The position numbers were made by a program, and so were the translations under genes. The notes under the pieces are model-generated. The model made no database searches, was not told the DNA's origin, and worked only from the letters and a program-made list of their open reading frames with translations. From Paragyromitra xinjiangensis (Eukaryota > Ascomycota > Pezizomycetes > Pezizales > Discinaceae), in contig JBCAMK010000010.1 in NCBI GenBank assembly GCA_038503065.1, positions 806,001-870,000 on the forward strand: a DNA stretch of 64,000 nt, in the 5' to 3' direction. Shown here piece by piece: positions 24,460 to 37,723 of this stretch (its first letter is position 1; each line of letters opens with the position of its first letter).

Positions 24460-27400
24460 ATGGACGGCTCTTTTACACATCTTGGTATTTCTCCCCTTAT
24501 AGTTTCTCTGTATCCTAATGGTTTTTCTAAAAGTAAAGAACTAACCTTTCTTGGCTCTTCATAGGAAACCACTTCGATGACACAGCCTCCACTATCGAAA
24601 CCTCCTCAGTTTTTGATCTCAAAGCTCGGCGCCATGATGACGATGATGAGACTGTCGATGAGACGCTTAGCTTAGCGAGTGTCTCTATTGGGCGCTCAGC
24701 CGTGGGCGATAGAAATTACGGCGAAGAGACAGATGGTCTAAGTACTATTGACCCAGAGATGGAAGCCGAGTTGCCCTCACATGCATGCGCGTGAGTTTTT
24801 TCTTCCATTTTTTGGCTTGTTTATTTGGAAGGTAAAATCACTAACTTTCTGTGTAGATACTGTGGGATTCATTCTGCGTCTAGCGTAGTCAAATGCTTAG
24901 CTTGTAGCAAATGGTTTTGTAGTGCCAGAGGAAATACTTCTTCGTCACATATCATCAACCATCTTGTTCGTGCTCGTCATAAAGTAAGCTTTCCCATTCC
25001 CCATCTTTTCTGAACATGTGGTAACAATGCTTTAGGAAGTCTCCCTTCACCCACAATCACCCCTTGGCGAGACAACTCTTGAATGCTACAATTGTGGCAC
25101 CAAGAATGTCTTTCTTCTCGGTTTTATCCCCGCCAAATCCGACACCGTTGTCGTTCTACTTTGCCGACAACCTTGCGCTGCCATGCCTTCGAATAAAGAC
25201 ATGAACTGGGATACCTCTCGCTGGCAGCCTCTCATCGAAGATCGCTCCTTCCTTCCTTGGCTCGTTTCTACCCCTGGCGATGCTGAGCAACTTAGGGCAC
25301 GCCATCTCTCACCTCAGATGATTGGTAAGCTCGAAGAGCTCTGGAAAGATAACGCCAATGCTACCGCTGCAGACCTCGAGAAAGGTGCTGGCGTAGACGA
25401 TGAGCCCGCTCCCGTTTTGCTCCGTTACGACGATGCATATCAATACCAGAACGTATTTGGTCCACTAGTTAAAATCGAGGCAGATTATGACCGTAAGCTT
25501 AAGGAATCACAGAGTCAGGATAATCTGGTTGTGAGGTGGGATATTGGGCTGAATAATAAACACCTTGCATCTTTTGTGCTACCAAAGCTTGAACTCGGGG
25601 ATGTCAAGCTTGCTGTTGGTGACGAGATGAGGTTACGCTATGTTGGCGAACTGAGAACTCATTGGGAGGGAGTGGGCTATGTCATCAAGATTCCTAACAA
25701 CCAGAGCGATGAAGTCACTCTCGAACTTCGCCGTAATGGTGGCGATAAGTCTGTCCCAACGGAGTGCACGCTTGCATTTTGCGCGGATTATGTGTGGAAA
25801 GCAACTAGCTTTGACAGGATGCAACTTGCGATGAAGAGTTTCGCTGTGGATGAGATGAGTGTGAGCGGATATATCTACCATCGTTTACTCGGCCATTCGG
25901 TCGCAGCCGCACCACTAAAAACGAGTATGCCGAGGCGGTTCTCAGTTCCCGGCTTGCCGGAATTAAACGTGAGCCAGGTCCACGCGGTCAAAAGTGTGCT
26001 GTCTAAACCACTCTCACTTATTCAAGGACCCCCAGGGACGGGAAAGACGGTTACTTCCGCGACGATCGTTTATCATCTTGCGAAGCTGAATAGTGGGCAA
26101 GTTTTGGTCTGTGCACCGTCTAACGTCGCAGTCGACCAGTTGACCGAGAAGATTCATCACACCGGACTCAAGGTTGTTCGTCTTACGGCCAAATCCCGCG
26201 AGGATGTTGAATCTCAAGTTTCGTTCCTTTCTTTACACGAGCAAGTTCGCCTTAACGACAGCAATGTGGAACTTACTAAGCTCGCGCAACTGAAGAATGA
26301 ATTGGGAGAGCTATCATCTCAAGATGAGAAGAAGTTCAAACATCTCACTCGGGCTGCCGAACGTGAAATTTTGACAAACGCGGATGTCATCTGTTGTACT
26401 TGTGTTGGTGCTGGCGACCCTAGGCTTTCGAAGTTCAAATTCCGAACTGTTCTTATCGACGAGAGCACCCAGGCTGCTGAGCCTGAGTGTATGATCCCTC
26501 TGGTTCTTGGGTGTAAGCAGGTTGTCCTCGTCGGGGATCACCAACAACTTGGGCCGGTCATTATGAACAAAAAGGCGGCTCGTGCTGGTTTGCACCAATC
26601 GCTTTTCGAACGTCTGGTGATTCTTGGATGTGCTCCAATCAGATTGAACGTACAGTACCGTATGCATCCTTGTCTCTCGGAGTTCCCCAGCAACATGTTC
26701 TATGAAGGAAGTTTGCAGAATGGTGTTACCACTCAGGAGAGATTAAGGAGAAATGTCGATTTCCCCTGGCCCGTGGCGGATACCCCAATGACGTTTTGGA
26801 GCAATCTTGGCAACGAGGAGATATCCGCAAGTGGTACCAGTTACTTGAATCGAACCGAGGCTTCGGCATGCGAGAAAACCATTACCCGCTTTTTCAAGGC
26901 TGGTGTCTTGCCATCGCAGATTGGTATCATTACCCCGTACGAAGGTCAACGTTCGTATATTGTCTCATCCATGCAGACCAATGGTTCTCTTCGCAAAGAA
27001 CTTTATAAAGAGATCGAAGTTGCCTCTGTGGATGCGTTCCAAGGCAGAGAGAAGGATTATATTGTTTTATCTTGTGTGAGATCTAACGATCATCAAGGAA
27101 TCGGTTTCCTGAACGACCCTAGACGTCTTAATGTGGCTTTGACTAGAGCCAAGTTTGGTGTTGTTATTCTTGGTAACCCGAAGGTTTTATCCAAGCATCC
27201 ATTATGGCACTACCTGTTGCTACATTACAAGGAGAAAAATTGTCTCGTTGAGGGCCCCCTCAGCAACCTTCAAGTTTCATTGATTCAATTCTCGAAGCCA
27301 AGACAAACCTATCGTGGGCCACAGAGATATCAAATGGCTTACCAAACCGCACCTAATGGGGGTGTTCCTACTGGATCTAGATTGCCCGGAGGAATTGGCC

Positions 27401-27972
27401 CGGCTGTGACAAGCGCAGCAAGCCCTGGCAAGGCAACCAGGCAGACGGAGTATAACGACTCTGGGAGTGTTATTGGCTATATTCCTGACGATGTCAGCTC
27501 TGTTCATTCTGCTGCTGTGACTAGCGCGTTCCCTCCGATGTTTAGAGGTTTTGCTATGGACAGCTGGCCTGCTCTTCCCCCTCGTGGCATGACAGCTCCT
27601 TCTACCATCGCGCCAAGTGAGGCAGATGTGTCGATCGCCGGAGCAAGTTCCGTTGCGGGTGGTGGGGTACCCTTGGGTTCTTCTGCGGGTTCAGTCATTG
27701 GAGGAAATAACACTATTGGGTCTAAGCAAACAAGTCTGAGCCAAAGCGACCGCCTGAAAAGATATGTCGAGAGCGGGAGAGGTGGTGGAATGGGGATGGG
27801 AATAGATTTGGGTGGCGGATACAAATCAGGCGCGGAAGGCAGTGTCTATGGTGGGAGTTCCATCGGCGGCGGTGTCGGCGTTGGGCTCGGTAGGAGAGGA
27901 GATGTAGACGATGACGTCCGCAGCGTCTCTACTGCCTTTGCGAGTCAGGTGGGAGTGACGGGATATGATTGA
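24460..27972 (+). CDS. UPF1: UPF1/NAM7 RNA helicase of nonsense-mediated decay
   Basis: ATP-dependent 5'-3' RNA helicase (SF1) that triggers decay of mRNAs with premature stops in the cytoplasm, working with UPF2 and UPF3. Exons 24460-24484, 24565-24790, 24857-24983 and 25036-27972 join in frame to 1104 aa. An acidic Ser/Asp-rich leader (about 1-75) precedes the Cys/His-rich zinc domain that binds UPF2 (about 80-175; CxYC, CLACxxWFC, H-x-H, CYNC). The helicase core has motif I GPPGTGKT near 455, the [11 protein letters not shown]alker B box, [23 protein letters not shown] and LNVALTRAK. The C-terminus is Gly/Ser-rich with a few Ser-Gln pairs, the kind of site used by Smg1-type kinases in animals. 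Length matches fungal orthologues. The three early introns all fall in the N-terminal region, and codons split at the junctions rebuild conserved residues. Confidence 0.96.
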
Positions 27973-28711
27973 TTTGGCTAGAATTAGTTATTAATCTGTG
28001 CATGGTGTTATTTTTGAAGGAACCGCCCGGCTGGGGTTCTTATCAATTGAGAGGACTTTGTCAAACCTATTGTCAGGCAATATCACCCTCCTCGTCCTCA
28101 TATGCCTCTACACCCAGCAAAATACGGCTAGCTAGGTTGATGGCAAATCGGTTGTTATCAAGACGGTCCGTCAGTCACCGGGCTGGTTTGAATGGTGCAT
28201 TTTGTTATACACAGGAACGTTTGTTTCACACAAAAGGACGAAACGGATTTCCTGTGGGGTGGAAAAATTGGAAGAGAGGTGGAACGGGGTTGGAGGGGAA
28301 AAAAGGATGCGGTCTACGGTTCGAAAAGCAGGGAAATGATAATACAAAATTGCGAAAGACCATGCTGGGATAAAAAAGGCGTTTTTTGCCACATTTTTGT
28401 AGCCTTTTTTACTGGGAGCTCGGTATTCATGGCCTGCTAGAAAGACATGTTCTTTTCTTCCTCTTCCACTTTGAATGCATAGCTTGGTTGGCGTGCTGTG
28501 GGATTCTTCTTCCTCTGGTTATTTTCTATTTCTCTTTTCACTCCTCTTAGCTTAGGTAGCAATAGAATTTTACTTCGCTTTCTTTAGAATCTTTTATTGA
28601 CGGGGATTTTGGCCATCCGCGATGATATGTGCAAACTCAATCAACAAATCTTATGTACTGTGTGTTTCGGCATTGAACTTAGCCCTAAACAAATGTCCTA
28701 ACACATCTACA
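27973..28711. other. Convergent intergenic region, UPF1 and AKR 3' ends
   Basis: About 740 bp between two stop codons facing each other. It contains T-rich stretches typical of 3' UTR and polyadenylation regions and no supportable gene. Confidence 0.55.
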
Positions 28712-29900
28712 TCACGCGGTGGTATCATATGTGTACTTCAGCTCCAAATGCCAATAGCTATCAAAGGTGTTACCGTTAGCATATGTATAACAGGATGTGT
28801 AAGGGGGAGGAAGAGCATACTTAGGGCAGTATGGCTTGACAATCTCCCAGGCTTCGTCCAGTTTCTCAACCACTTCCTCTGGCAAAGGGCCTTTCTCCAA
28901 ATCGTTAAGGTTTGAGTTGAGCTGGTCCAAGCTGCTTATGCCGATAATAACACCGTCATTTCCATCCTTGACTTTGAGCACAGAATGATGCACGACCCAT
29001 CTTAATGCGATCTCGAGAAGAGTTAAACTGTACTTCTGGGCGATAGATTCGATAACCTGGAGTGCGTTGAAGTAATGGTCATGAAAGTAGCGAGCACGGT
29101 AGGCAGAACCTTGACCTTTGTTGGTATTGGAGAAACGGCCTGCGGTGGGGACATCGGTAGATTTGTATTTCCCGGTAAAGAAACCGCCAGCAAGACTACC
29201 TGATATATCAGCAAATGCGAACTCAATGGTAGTGGTAGCAAGAGACCCACGGGTTGTAAATCACGATATCCAGACCGTATTTTCGGCAGGCCGCTACAAG
29301 CTCCTTCTCGATAGCCCTCGTGATGGCATTGTACATTGCTTGGTAGATCCTCGGCCGAACGTAGCCTCGCTCTTTACATATCGTTGCGATTTCTGCAACT
29401 TCAAAAGCGGTATAATTACTTAACCCTAGGGTTTTAAATTTGCCTTCCTTATAGGCCTCGTTGACTGCTCCAAGCGTAACATCGAACGGAACCGAACGAT
29501 CAGGAGCGTGGAGGTACCAGATATCAACATGGTCAGTCCCCAAAGCCTTGAGAGAGTCATTGAGGCCTGCTTTGAGGGTTTCCGGTTGATGGGTTCCTGG
29601 GTTGTCGGGGTAAAGCTTTGTTGCAATTTTGAAACCACGTTCTTTCCAGCCTGCTGCGGCGGTGAAGGCTTCTTGTTGCGAAGCACAGTAGGTACGTGCT
29701 GTGTCGAGCTCGTTGTAGCCACGAGATTGAAGTTGGTCAAGAACTTGTTTGTAGGTGTCAAGAGAGGTGACTCGGGCGCCAGCAGCACTGTCCTATTGGA
29801 AATGAGGTTTGATGTATGATTTAGGGCTATCACATAGGGAGGAACTCACGGGTCCAAAGGTCATGCATCCTAAGATGATACGGTCCTTTTTGGCTGCCAT
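28712..29900 (-). CDS. Aldo-keto reductase, AKR7 (aflatoxin aldehyde reductase) type
   Basis: NADPH-dependent reduction of aldehydes, a cytosolic (beta/alpha)8-barrel enzyme. Exons in transcript order 29900-29850, 29792-29251 and 29195-28712 join in frame to 358 aa, normal for the family. The strand opens with the barrel motif ILGCMTFGP. The catalytic tetrad is visible: Asp47 and Tyr52 (LDTARTY), Lys76 (IATK) and His112 (WYLH). The second intron interrupts the conserved NPLAGG-TGKY segment, and the codon split there restores exactly NPLAGGFFTGKY. A YxAMYN segment and the C-terminal coenzyme-binding region (VIIGISSLDQL) are also typical of AKR7/AKR13 enzymes. The physiological substrate cannot be told from sequence. 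The neighbour genes are unrelated, so it is probably a general detoxifying reductase. Confidence 0.92.
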
Positions 29901-32548
29901 TTTCTTTTTAATTTTTGATACTCACGTTTATGTCCAATATCGCGAAGATCAGTGTGAAAAGAGGGGCAGAACTACCCCACTATACTTGTTATGCATCTAG
30001 ATATCGACCCCACATCGTAGTCGCTGCCGTAGATCCGTGGAAGACTGACAAAACTTCTAGGGATAATTGTGTGATCTGTTTTGGCTAAAATATTCCGATG
30101 AAGATTTCTATGTGTTGCTTGCATAATTGACATCTGCAGCAGGTTGGACAAATCGTCATAGTGCAACGCGATATGCTAACGTATTATTAAGTCATCATGA
30201 TTTACTTACAAAGTCAAGAGCAGAAAGATCAGCCCTGAAAAATGTGAATTGCGAGGTTCGACAAGTTATGTGAGCCGCTCGTTCTTATGAAGTACTCTAT
30301 GTGACTGAAGGCTATTGTCCAGCGGACGGCCCGGAAGCCGTTGGTTTTCAAGGCTATCACTGATTAAGGTTAACCTGGAATTTTATAATCCAGGGAGCTT
30401 CGCTAGACCTTTGGAGTCTTAGAGCCGGTCGAATAATGATCCGGATATCTAGTAAGCATCTTGATCTGGTAATAAGACCGACAGCGATCAACAGAACACA
30501 ATCAAGTAAGCTTACGAAACACCTTTGCTTCCACCTTAATGGCCCTATGATTTAAGGGGCAGTAGCCTCGTTGAAATTTACCTCTTTAGTTCTAACGGTG
30601 GCTTTGCTTAGTAGGAAGTTCTTCGGTGTACGTATGCACAGCACTATAAGACGGATGAAATTAAGTAATCCGCATTTTGATTAAATAATGAGAAAGCAAC
30701 TTTATCTTCTCACAACACCTCAAAGGAATAGGGACTTCGAGTAAAATAAAGTGATCTAATACCTTCTTACATCGAGGTTTCTAGAGCTATTCTCTAGGGA
30801 ATACTCACGGGGCGTCGTCACTGTGGCGAGTGATTGAGTTCGATCGCAAATTATCATTTTGGGGGGAAAACGCACTTTTGTTTATATTTTATCTCAGCTC
30901 CTAGCTATGTCAGAAATGAGCTATGGGTTTTCCACCTAGTCTAGCCACCATGTATCAGTCACTATAGAAACCTTGTTGAGAATTCGTTTGATGTGCATCA
31001 TTCCCCGCCACCTAATTGTACATCTAGATACGAACATCCACATTAGTTTTAGCTCCTGTCATAAAGTTGTTGACTTGGGCTTGGGACAACAACCTCCCGT
31101 TCAAACAAAAACAAACAAACAAACGCCATACTTGCCTTGTCCCCATGCAACTTCGCTGTTCTGCATGAAACACTGCATCTCCTCCATAACCAACTTTAAA
31201 CGGTTTAAAGGTTTGCTTTATCACACACCATGCAATGCTCTTGGTTATCGGTACGACAAGTCTATGGCAAATATTTTTTACTCTTGCCTTTCTGATAGAT
31301 CACTAAAGCTAGTGCCAGGAGATCCCCGTGGTTTCCTAGGTGCATATGATCCAATGGTTTAGAAATGTGAGTAAGTAACATGGCTTGCGAGAAGTTAAAT
31401 TCCACAAATCAGACCCCCCCTTCAAAACGGGCTCATGAAAAAGGTGATACCAGCAGACAGATATAGTATTCAGCCTGCTGCTGTACAACCATGGGCTTAA
31501 AAAAACAATCTTTGCTGCATGGCACGTGTATCCAGTACCAATTATCGTTTCTGTTGTTAGATACCAGCCCGCCAAAAGAAACTTCAAATCTTGAAATTCA
31601 GCTTGGGCAACCAAGTCTGTGGTAGGGCCTTCGACAGGCATGTTAGGGCACTAGTCGCAAGCCAAGCCTACTCACGGTGGGTATCAGCATCGAATGGTTC
31701 CAGCATACTCTTTGATCTTAAACTGGTTATATTGAATCACAACCGTTTAGGGTTAGCCACATTGTTTTTCGTGTTGTAGCTGCTCAGTGTGACAGAAGAT
31801 CGATGAGTCAAATAGTCGCCGTAAACTCGGTGAGCAGGGAAAAGCCATAGTGTCGAATTGCACTAGCAAGTGACAATCAGACGCCCTGTCTCAATTGTGG
31901 ATAGCGGTATGTGCCACATACTTATTTGTTTACCTCATAATTCCTCGTGAGGAACGGGATCGACATCCTCAGTTGTGACCCAATTGAAGCCTAGCAAGCT
32001 GATAACTTTCTCAGGGTATGAACCTTTTTAGTTTCCAGGCTCGGAGGCAATACAACTGAGACAGATCATACCCAAATGGCGCAAGTAGTTACGCGAGCTG
32101 CTCTACTTTAGCAGAAACACTTGAGTGCCCATGTAGCAATGCCGCCCTGCGGAATTATTTCACGAGCAGCGGCGATATTATTGCTTTTTACAGAATAGTC
32201 GAGTGCTGTACCTAAGTTGTGTTTCTAGAAACAATGACTGAACTTACCAGTATATGCGTACCCATGAGCCCTGGTTAAATGGAAACGGAGCTCGGAGATA
32301 CCCTGACTATGATATGCAGGAAAAAGAAAAAGTACATCGTGTATGCGTTGTAGCACCCCAGCCCGTTTTTTACGCCCAAGTACAACCTCCCAGCCCAAAC
32401 ATTTCCCACGATACAAATACAGAAGAATATTACACATAAATTAACAGAGGGAAGCCTGAGGTACATGGTATGTATTAAAAAAAGCAAATGAACGCCCTCC
32501 AGTATTCCTTAGACCCGATGATTGGAAATTCCCTCCTCATTCAGTCCT
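29901..32548. other. Gene-poor interval, about 2.6 kb
   Basis: It contains the AKR promoter and the downstream region of the surface-protein gene. Frames of up to 129 codons (for example 30973-31362) have no recognisable domain and irregular composition, and I do not call them. A short CAAA-repeat tract lies near 31106-31126. Confidence 0.55.
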
Positions 32549-33743
32549 CTAAAAGGCTCTCCACTGATGCTGGTCCGTCACTGGTAGAGAATGATCGTTA
32601 ACCAGCACCTGTCTCATCTCCAAATCAGAACCGTGATATTTGTTGTAATGCGCCATAATTTTGGAGTATCCTTGCGGGGAATCGCCTGATACACCTGGTG
32701 ATGGTGTGTAAATGTATGCAACCTCTGGATAAGCCTTCCCATCTTTTTGGCGTTTTCTTCGGTGAATAACGCAGAATACTGCCACGATAATGAACCCCAG
32801 AACGAATACGCCTGCCGTTGTGATACCCACAACCCCTCCCGAACCCAGCCCGCCTGACCTGGGAGGGTTGTCAGGATTTGTTGTAGTATCGTCGCCCGGG
32901 TTAGTAGTCGAAATTGGATCATCGTCAACAAAAATCGACGATTCGGATTGTTCCGCATTGGCGTCATCCAGGCGTCCTGGCTTGGGCCAAGTTGGTGTCG
33001 GCTTATCAAAACTCAATTTAGCGGATCTCGAGTCCCAATTCCCACTGAATTGAATAACGTATGAAATGAGCCGATTCGTATCTTTGTCCAGCATACTCCC
33101 GTCAATCGAGAAAACTGCTTCCGTAGCGGATACCGTCCCTGAAAATGTGGATGTATCGACCTTATACGTCCATATAAAAGTTTGCACCTTAAGACCACAC
33201 CAATCCGAATCCGTCTTTCCAAAACTCCCCAGAAATGAATTTTTGTCGAGGTTCGTATCATTCTTCAATGTTCCCGACACCAAGTAATTGCCTTCACTGC
33301 TTTCCAACTTCGCCCCTACCTCCCACCAAGTCTCCACCAGTTGCCGAGAAGAGATCGATGATTGCATTGATACCGCTAAATCGCTGGTTTCTGGTGACAT
33401 CAGGGAAATGAAATACGGATTGGAATCCACTGAATCATGTGTTGGGCCAAATGTGAGAGTAGAATTGTCCAGCACACCCAGTAACCTTTCAGCACACTCT
33501 CCCTGGTCTGCATCTACCCATGATGCGCTCAGTTGCCCAACATCTAGTTGTAATTGTGAATCAGCTTTGAGGCTCACTGCTCTAATCTCCAAGCTATCCG
33601 AGGTTTGACTTACAAACAGAGTCCAGTCTCTGCCGAGACGCCTCGACATCTGATATTCCTAATACAGGCAGCACAAAAAGACTAAGACTGAGAAATGTCT
33701 CCCATTCAAAGATTGATGGCTTTCTCCAGACCATAGATAGCAT
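32549..33743 (-). CDS. Single-pass membrane surface protein (signal peptide, ectodomain, TM, tail)
   Basis: Two exons, 33743-33614 and 33543-32549, give 374 aa. Exon 1 supplies a hydrophobic signal peptide (about residues 17-31) ending near a small-residue cleavage site. The 70-nt intron has a GTAAGT donor and CTAG acceptor, and joining restores the frame (V-Y-V-G-Q-L). The ectodomain (about 35-250) has a few Cys (one in GECAERL, one in DWCGLKV), aromatic residues and N-glycosylation sequons (DNST, KNDT). A Thr/Asn/Pro/Gly-rich stalk (about 235-275) precedes one transmembrane helix (about 278-300), then a basic stop-transfer (HRRKRQK) and a cytoplasmic tail of about 70 residues with Tyr motifs. 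This layout resembles fungal Mid2/Wsc-type cell-wall sensors, but I see no WSC cysteine pattern, so the family is unknown. If the intron is retained, an alternative frame starting at 33649 stays open but loses the signal peptide. Confidence 0.8.
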
Positions 33744-36700
33744 AGAGGGAAGAGGGAAGGGAAAAGGGAAGCAAGAGGGCAAGAAAAACGGCGGGCTACC
33801 GATAGTCCTAATACATGGGGTGTCTTGGTTTCTTAGAAAAAACTAAACGTTAGGTAAGAGAGAGGGGGAAAAGAAGGGGAGGATGGATGAGGTTGGCACG
33901 GAAAAGAAATAGACGTAGGCATTATCAAGAGGGGAAGAGGGTTACCAAGAGCAGATCCGAGGCTGTTATGCAAGGCAAGTTCGATCCCATATTCCATACA
34001 TTATTGTGCCAAAATGGGTCAAGACTCAACCCCGAACCTGTATTTTCCTGGAGGCTGCCCAGCCTGCAGAACTATCCCTTCTCTACGCCAATTCTGCCCT
34101 TATTACTCCCAGAATTTTATTTTCTATGCTCTGAACTTGCAAAGCAAACCACAATTTTTGGGTCGCGCGGTGAATCACCACGGTAATGGGAGCGGTGATG
34201 CACGGCCGGAGGGCATGGGAAATGCTGACAAGTAACCCAGATATCCCGATCCGGGAGAAGAAAGAATCACAAGCTATCAACTAAATACGGCCTGGCTACA
34301 CAAGAAAATGAACGTGTAAGTATCGAACTGTATTCCTGGTTTCGGTAGTGGCATATCCATCACGCCGGACATACATCCACCGTGGGAATAGGTTGGAAAT
34401 GAATCTAGGGTTGTATGTAAGTGACTTTCACGATATGCAGGTACATCCATACTCGGCGAAATGGGAGGTTCGATCACAAGGACGGAAGCCCAAGTATCAG
34501 GAAACGGGGCCATTAGCGACGCGCACCTTATCCCCAAATGGCTCCACTTTGCCAGGGCGCTGGGAACATTTGTGGCGCTCGAAGGCCCAAATCTTGACTT
34601 CGGATTTACCGAGACAAGGCAACGTTTCGAACTTCTAGTACGATCTCCTTGTGGCTACAAGGATGGTAATATAATACCCCCAGATTGCACCGGGGAGCTT
34701 TAAGTGGGCCAGCGGTAAATCCCCAACAATGGGGAAAGAAAAAAAAGAGGAGAAAACCTACAAGGAATGATACCAATTGGTAAAGATGCTGTGGGCTTCG
34801 TTAAGGGGATCTAGATATCAATAAAGCACGCTTCGGGAAAAATAAATGTCAAACCTTTATGACAGTGTCACGCCCTCTAGATCCCAGGCCTTCGTGGTTT
34901 AGATAGTCACGCTACCAGGTTAGCCCCATACAAAGCCTCCAAGAACAGAAACGAACTCGGGACATTGTATTGGCGGGATCGGTAATCAAATCGGTTGGCA
35001 AATTTTCCCAGCTTGGCATCGGGTTTTTGGGACGCTGGAGGAAAAGGCGACACAAAGTCAAATAAAAGCCTGGGTACTGAATCCTAGCACGGGAGCGCTC
35101 ACAGGTAGTTGATAACTTAAGGGTCAAGGCGAAGAGATCTAGGGGCATTGATGTGGGTGACGTATTTTGGTAAGTATCTTTTTTGCTCCCTTTTCATTAC
35201 TCCTTTTAGAAGCTTCCTCGGGCATAAAAAACGGGTTACATGAGATACAGAGTTACATGTATTTACCAATATCCAGAAGGGATTAATATCTATGGAGCTT
35301 GTTATGCTAACTATAGGTTATCCAGCAGCAAGCGTTGCTTCGTAGTATAAAGCCGAAAAGTAATATACTTAATATCAAGCAAAACAAATTGGAATCGACT
35401 TCTTAGACAATCTGCAGAGCGTGTCAAATGACAAGATAAGCCTTGTATACACCTTTATTTTTCACATGCTATTGTCTGCAGACTTGCATTGTTGGGATTC
35501 CAGATACATCAGACGCATATGTTGATATTTGGGATGTAGAAGAGCCGGGGGCTACGGGAACCGTAGAACCAAAGGTATCCCTCACCCTAATCATTCTATG
35601 AGCCGCAAGGCAACAATTGCTTACAAAATTGAAGTATCCATAACTTCACCATATGCCGCTTACTGGTGTTGGGATCGCCAACGTTGTGGAACGGGACCGC
35701 TGGCACACTCACCCGAAGCGGTGCTCGTAACCTCCAATTGCTACTCCGGAACCGGGAAGTTCTTTTGGCTTCCGGGCCGCAGGTTTCGTCACCCATCTTT
35801 GTTCTATCGCAACTTATCTTGCCCTTCCCTCTGCTAGTTGACGTGTGGTTAGCAGTAGTTTCTAGCTGCTTACTACCCAGTACAAAATCAGCCTGCGCTT
35901 ACCACTAGCTAGCCACGGTGTTTACTAGCAGAATACTATGTTTTAGCTTCCGATGCCTCTAGAGCTCGTCTGGCTCTGGGCTATGCCTCAGGCACCGGCA
36001 GCGTGGCTGAACCCCAAACCTAAGCCGAGATCTCGCTTGCCCAGCCTTACGGCCCAAATAGTAAGCGCGTCAGTGAGGCACAACCAAGGAGTTTGATAAA
36101 AACGAGGGAGCTGGCACCAGAGCTGTTTGACGCATGGAAAAAAACCTATCGCACAAGGCGGTAGAGGTCTTTTTCGTAGCACCGCACTCCACTCTCAAAC
36201 GTGATGCTCAACCCAGGAAAGACTGATTTGGGAGCTGTTTGGCCCCAAAGAAGGTGCATAGTAGATCTGATTGATGTAAACGGGCCCATATAACAGGAAT
36301 TATGCCATCGACACAATTAGGTAACAGATTTATCTATTTAGGAAGCCAGTTCGCTGAAACTCTACCATCTATTGAATGTATCATAATATGTCACTCGTGG
36401 ACGAAAAGGATACACTGCTATGGATGGATAGAGTGATCTTTCATTAGGCCCAACCAAACACTGTTGTATTCAGCATATCAATTTCTCGGTGAGGGGTAGA
36501 GCATCAAATAAAGGGAAATAATGGAACGCTTTCTACAGGCGTAGATCCAAAGACCTGGCTAATCAGGGGAGCTCTCATCACTGCTGATCTTTCGGTCCTA
36601 AGCAGCTTCTGCATAGTCCAAATATCTACTAGGTAATTTGGCTTATAAGCAATAGTAGAACAGCCACCTATAAGCGAATTATCCTTAATACGTGTCACCA

Positions 36701-37723
36701 GATACCGCCCAACATGCACATTATTTTATTCGTTGTATCTCCCACATGCCTTTTTTGGACTTACATACGGGTTCTTCCCGGAGGCACTCCAACGGTCTGC
36801 GGCAGAATTGGCGCCTAGGTCTATTCGGGCACAGGGTAGGGGAGTATATCAAATGCTAGAGGACCCGTGGCAGTGGTGGTATGAACATTAAGCCAATACC
36901 TTATATATATAGGAAAATTCTATGCTTCCGCCTACTTCTTTCCCTTCGCGATCCTGTTGGATAGCGTTTCAAAAGGAATGTCCTCTAAGAGAGATTGCCC
37001 TATGAACGTAGGTAACAACGGGTCTCAGAGCTGCCGATACTCAGAGAGGAGAAGATTCTTTACTTTATATATAGATGTTGTACGTTAGGCTCCAGCACTT
37101 ACCCCGCGACTGATTTTAGTCCTTGGATAGAGAGGCTAACGGGCGGACTGGAAGGCAGAGCACAGCAATCTGGCTAGGGAATACCCATAAAGTCAATAGT
37201 ATCTGGCCTCTAATGATGCGGCACCAGCTTCTCGGAACCCGTACTTAGGGGAGCGGACTTCGGCTTTCGGGCTGGCGACAGACTTCCTCTAATGGAGTTA
37301 GTGGCGGGGATAGAAGCAGTCGCGAGGTGTGAGGAGGAAAAGACTTGTTTATATATAACCACCGAGAGTTTTCTACGAGTTGATTTTGGTTGCTTAAGGA
37401 TAGGCAATGTCACAGTAATAGTGCGAGCTAGACAGTAGCTGAACTACTCGGAAAAAATGCTGGTTGCGCTTAAGCGAGTGATAGTCCATGACCCAAATAG
37501 CTTACTCATAATATCCGTGATCAGCTCTTTATTTGAAGTTTAAATCACAACTCTCAGAATCTCCATGATTAGGCCAGTATTTAGATGAATTTTAGCGCCC
37601 CAAGCAGCACATAACTAGAAATCTGGTTCTGTATATCGACCCACCGACGCTAGCAAATTAGAAATCCCAGATATCCTATCCCGTTGTAAACCCTACCCTA
37701 AACTCCACCCAAAACCTAGCCGC
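33744..37723. other. Gene-poor interval, about 4 kb
   Basis: A purine-rich stretch (about 33840-33930), which is probably promoter of the surface-protein gene, is followed by TA-rich sequence with many stops in all frames. The longest frames (about 100 codons) do not resemble known proteins. One TACATGTA lies at 35254-35261. No element ends were recognised. Confidence 0.55.

Noticed and set aside
20705..29900. P450 plus aldo-keto reductase as a secondary-metabolite cluster
   Set aside because: UPF1 lies between them, and no synthase, transporter or cluster regulator is present.
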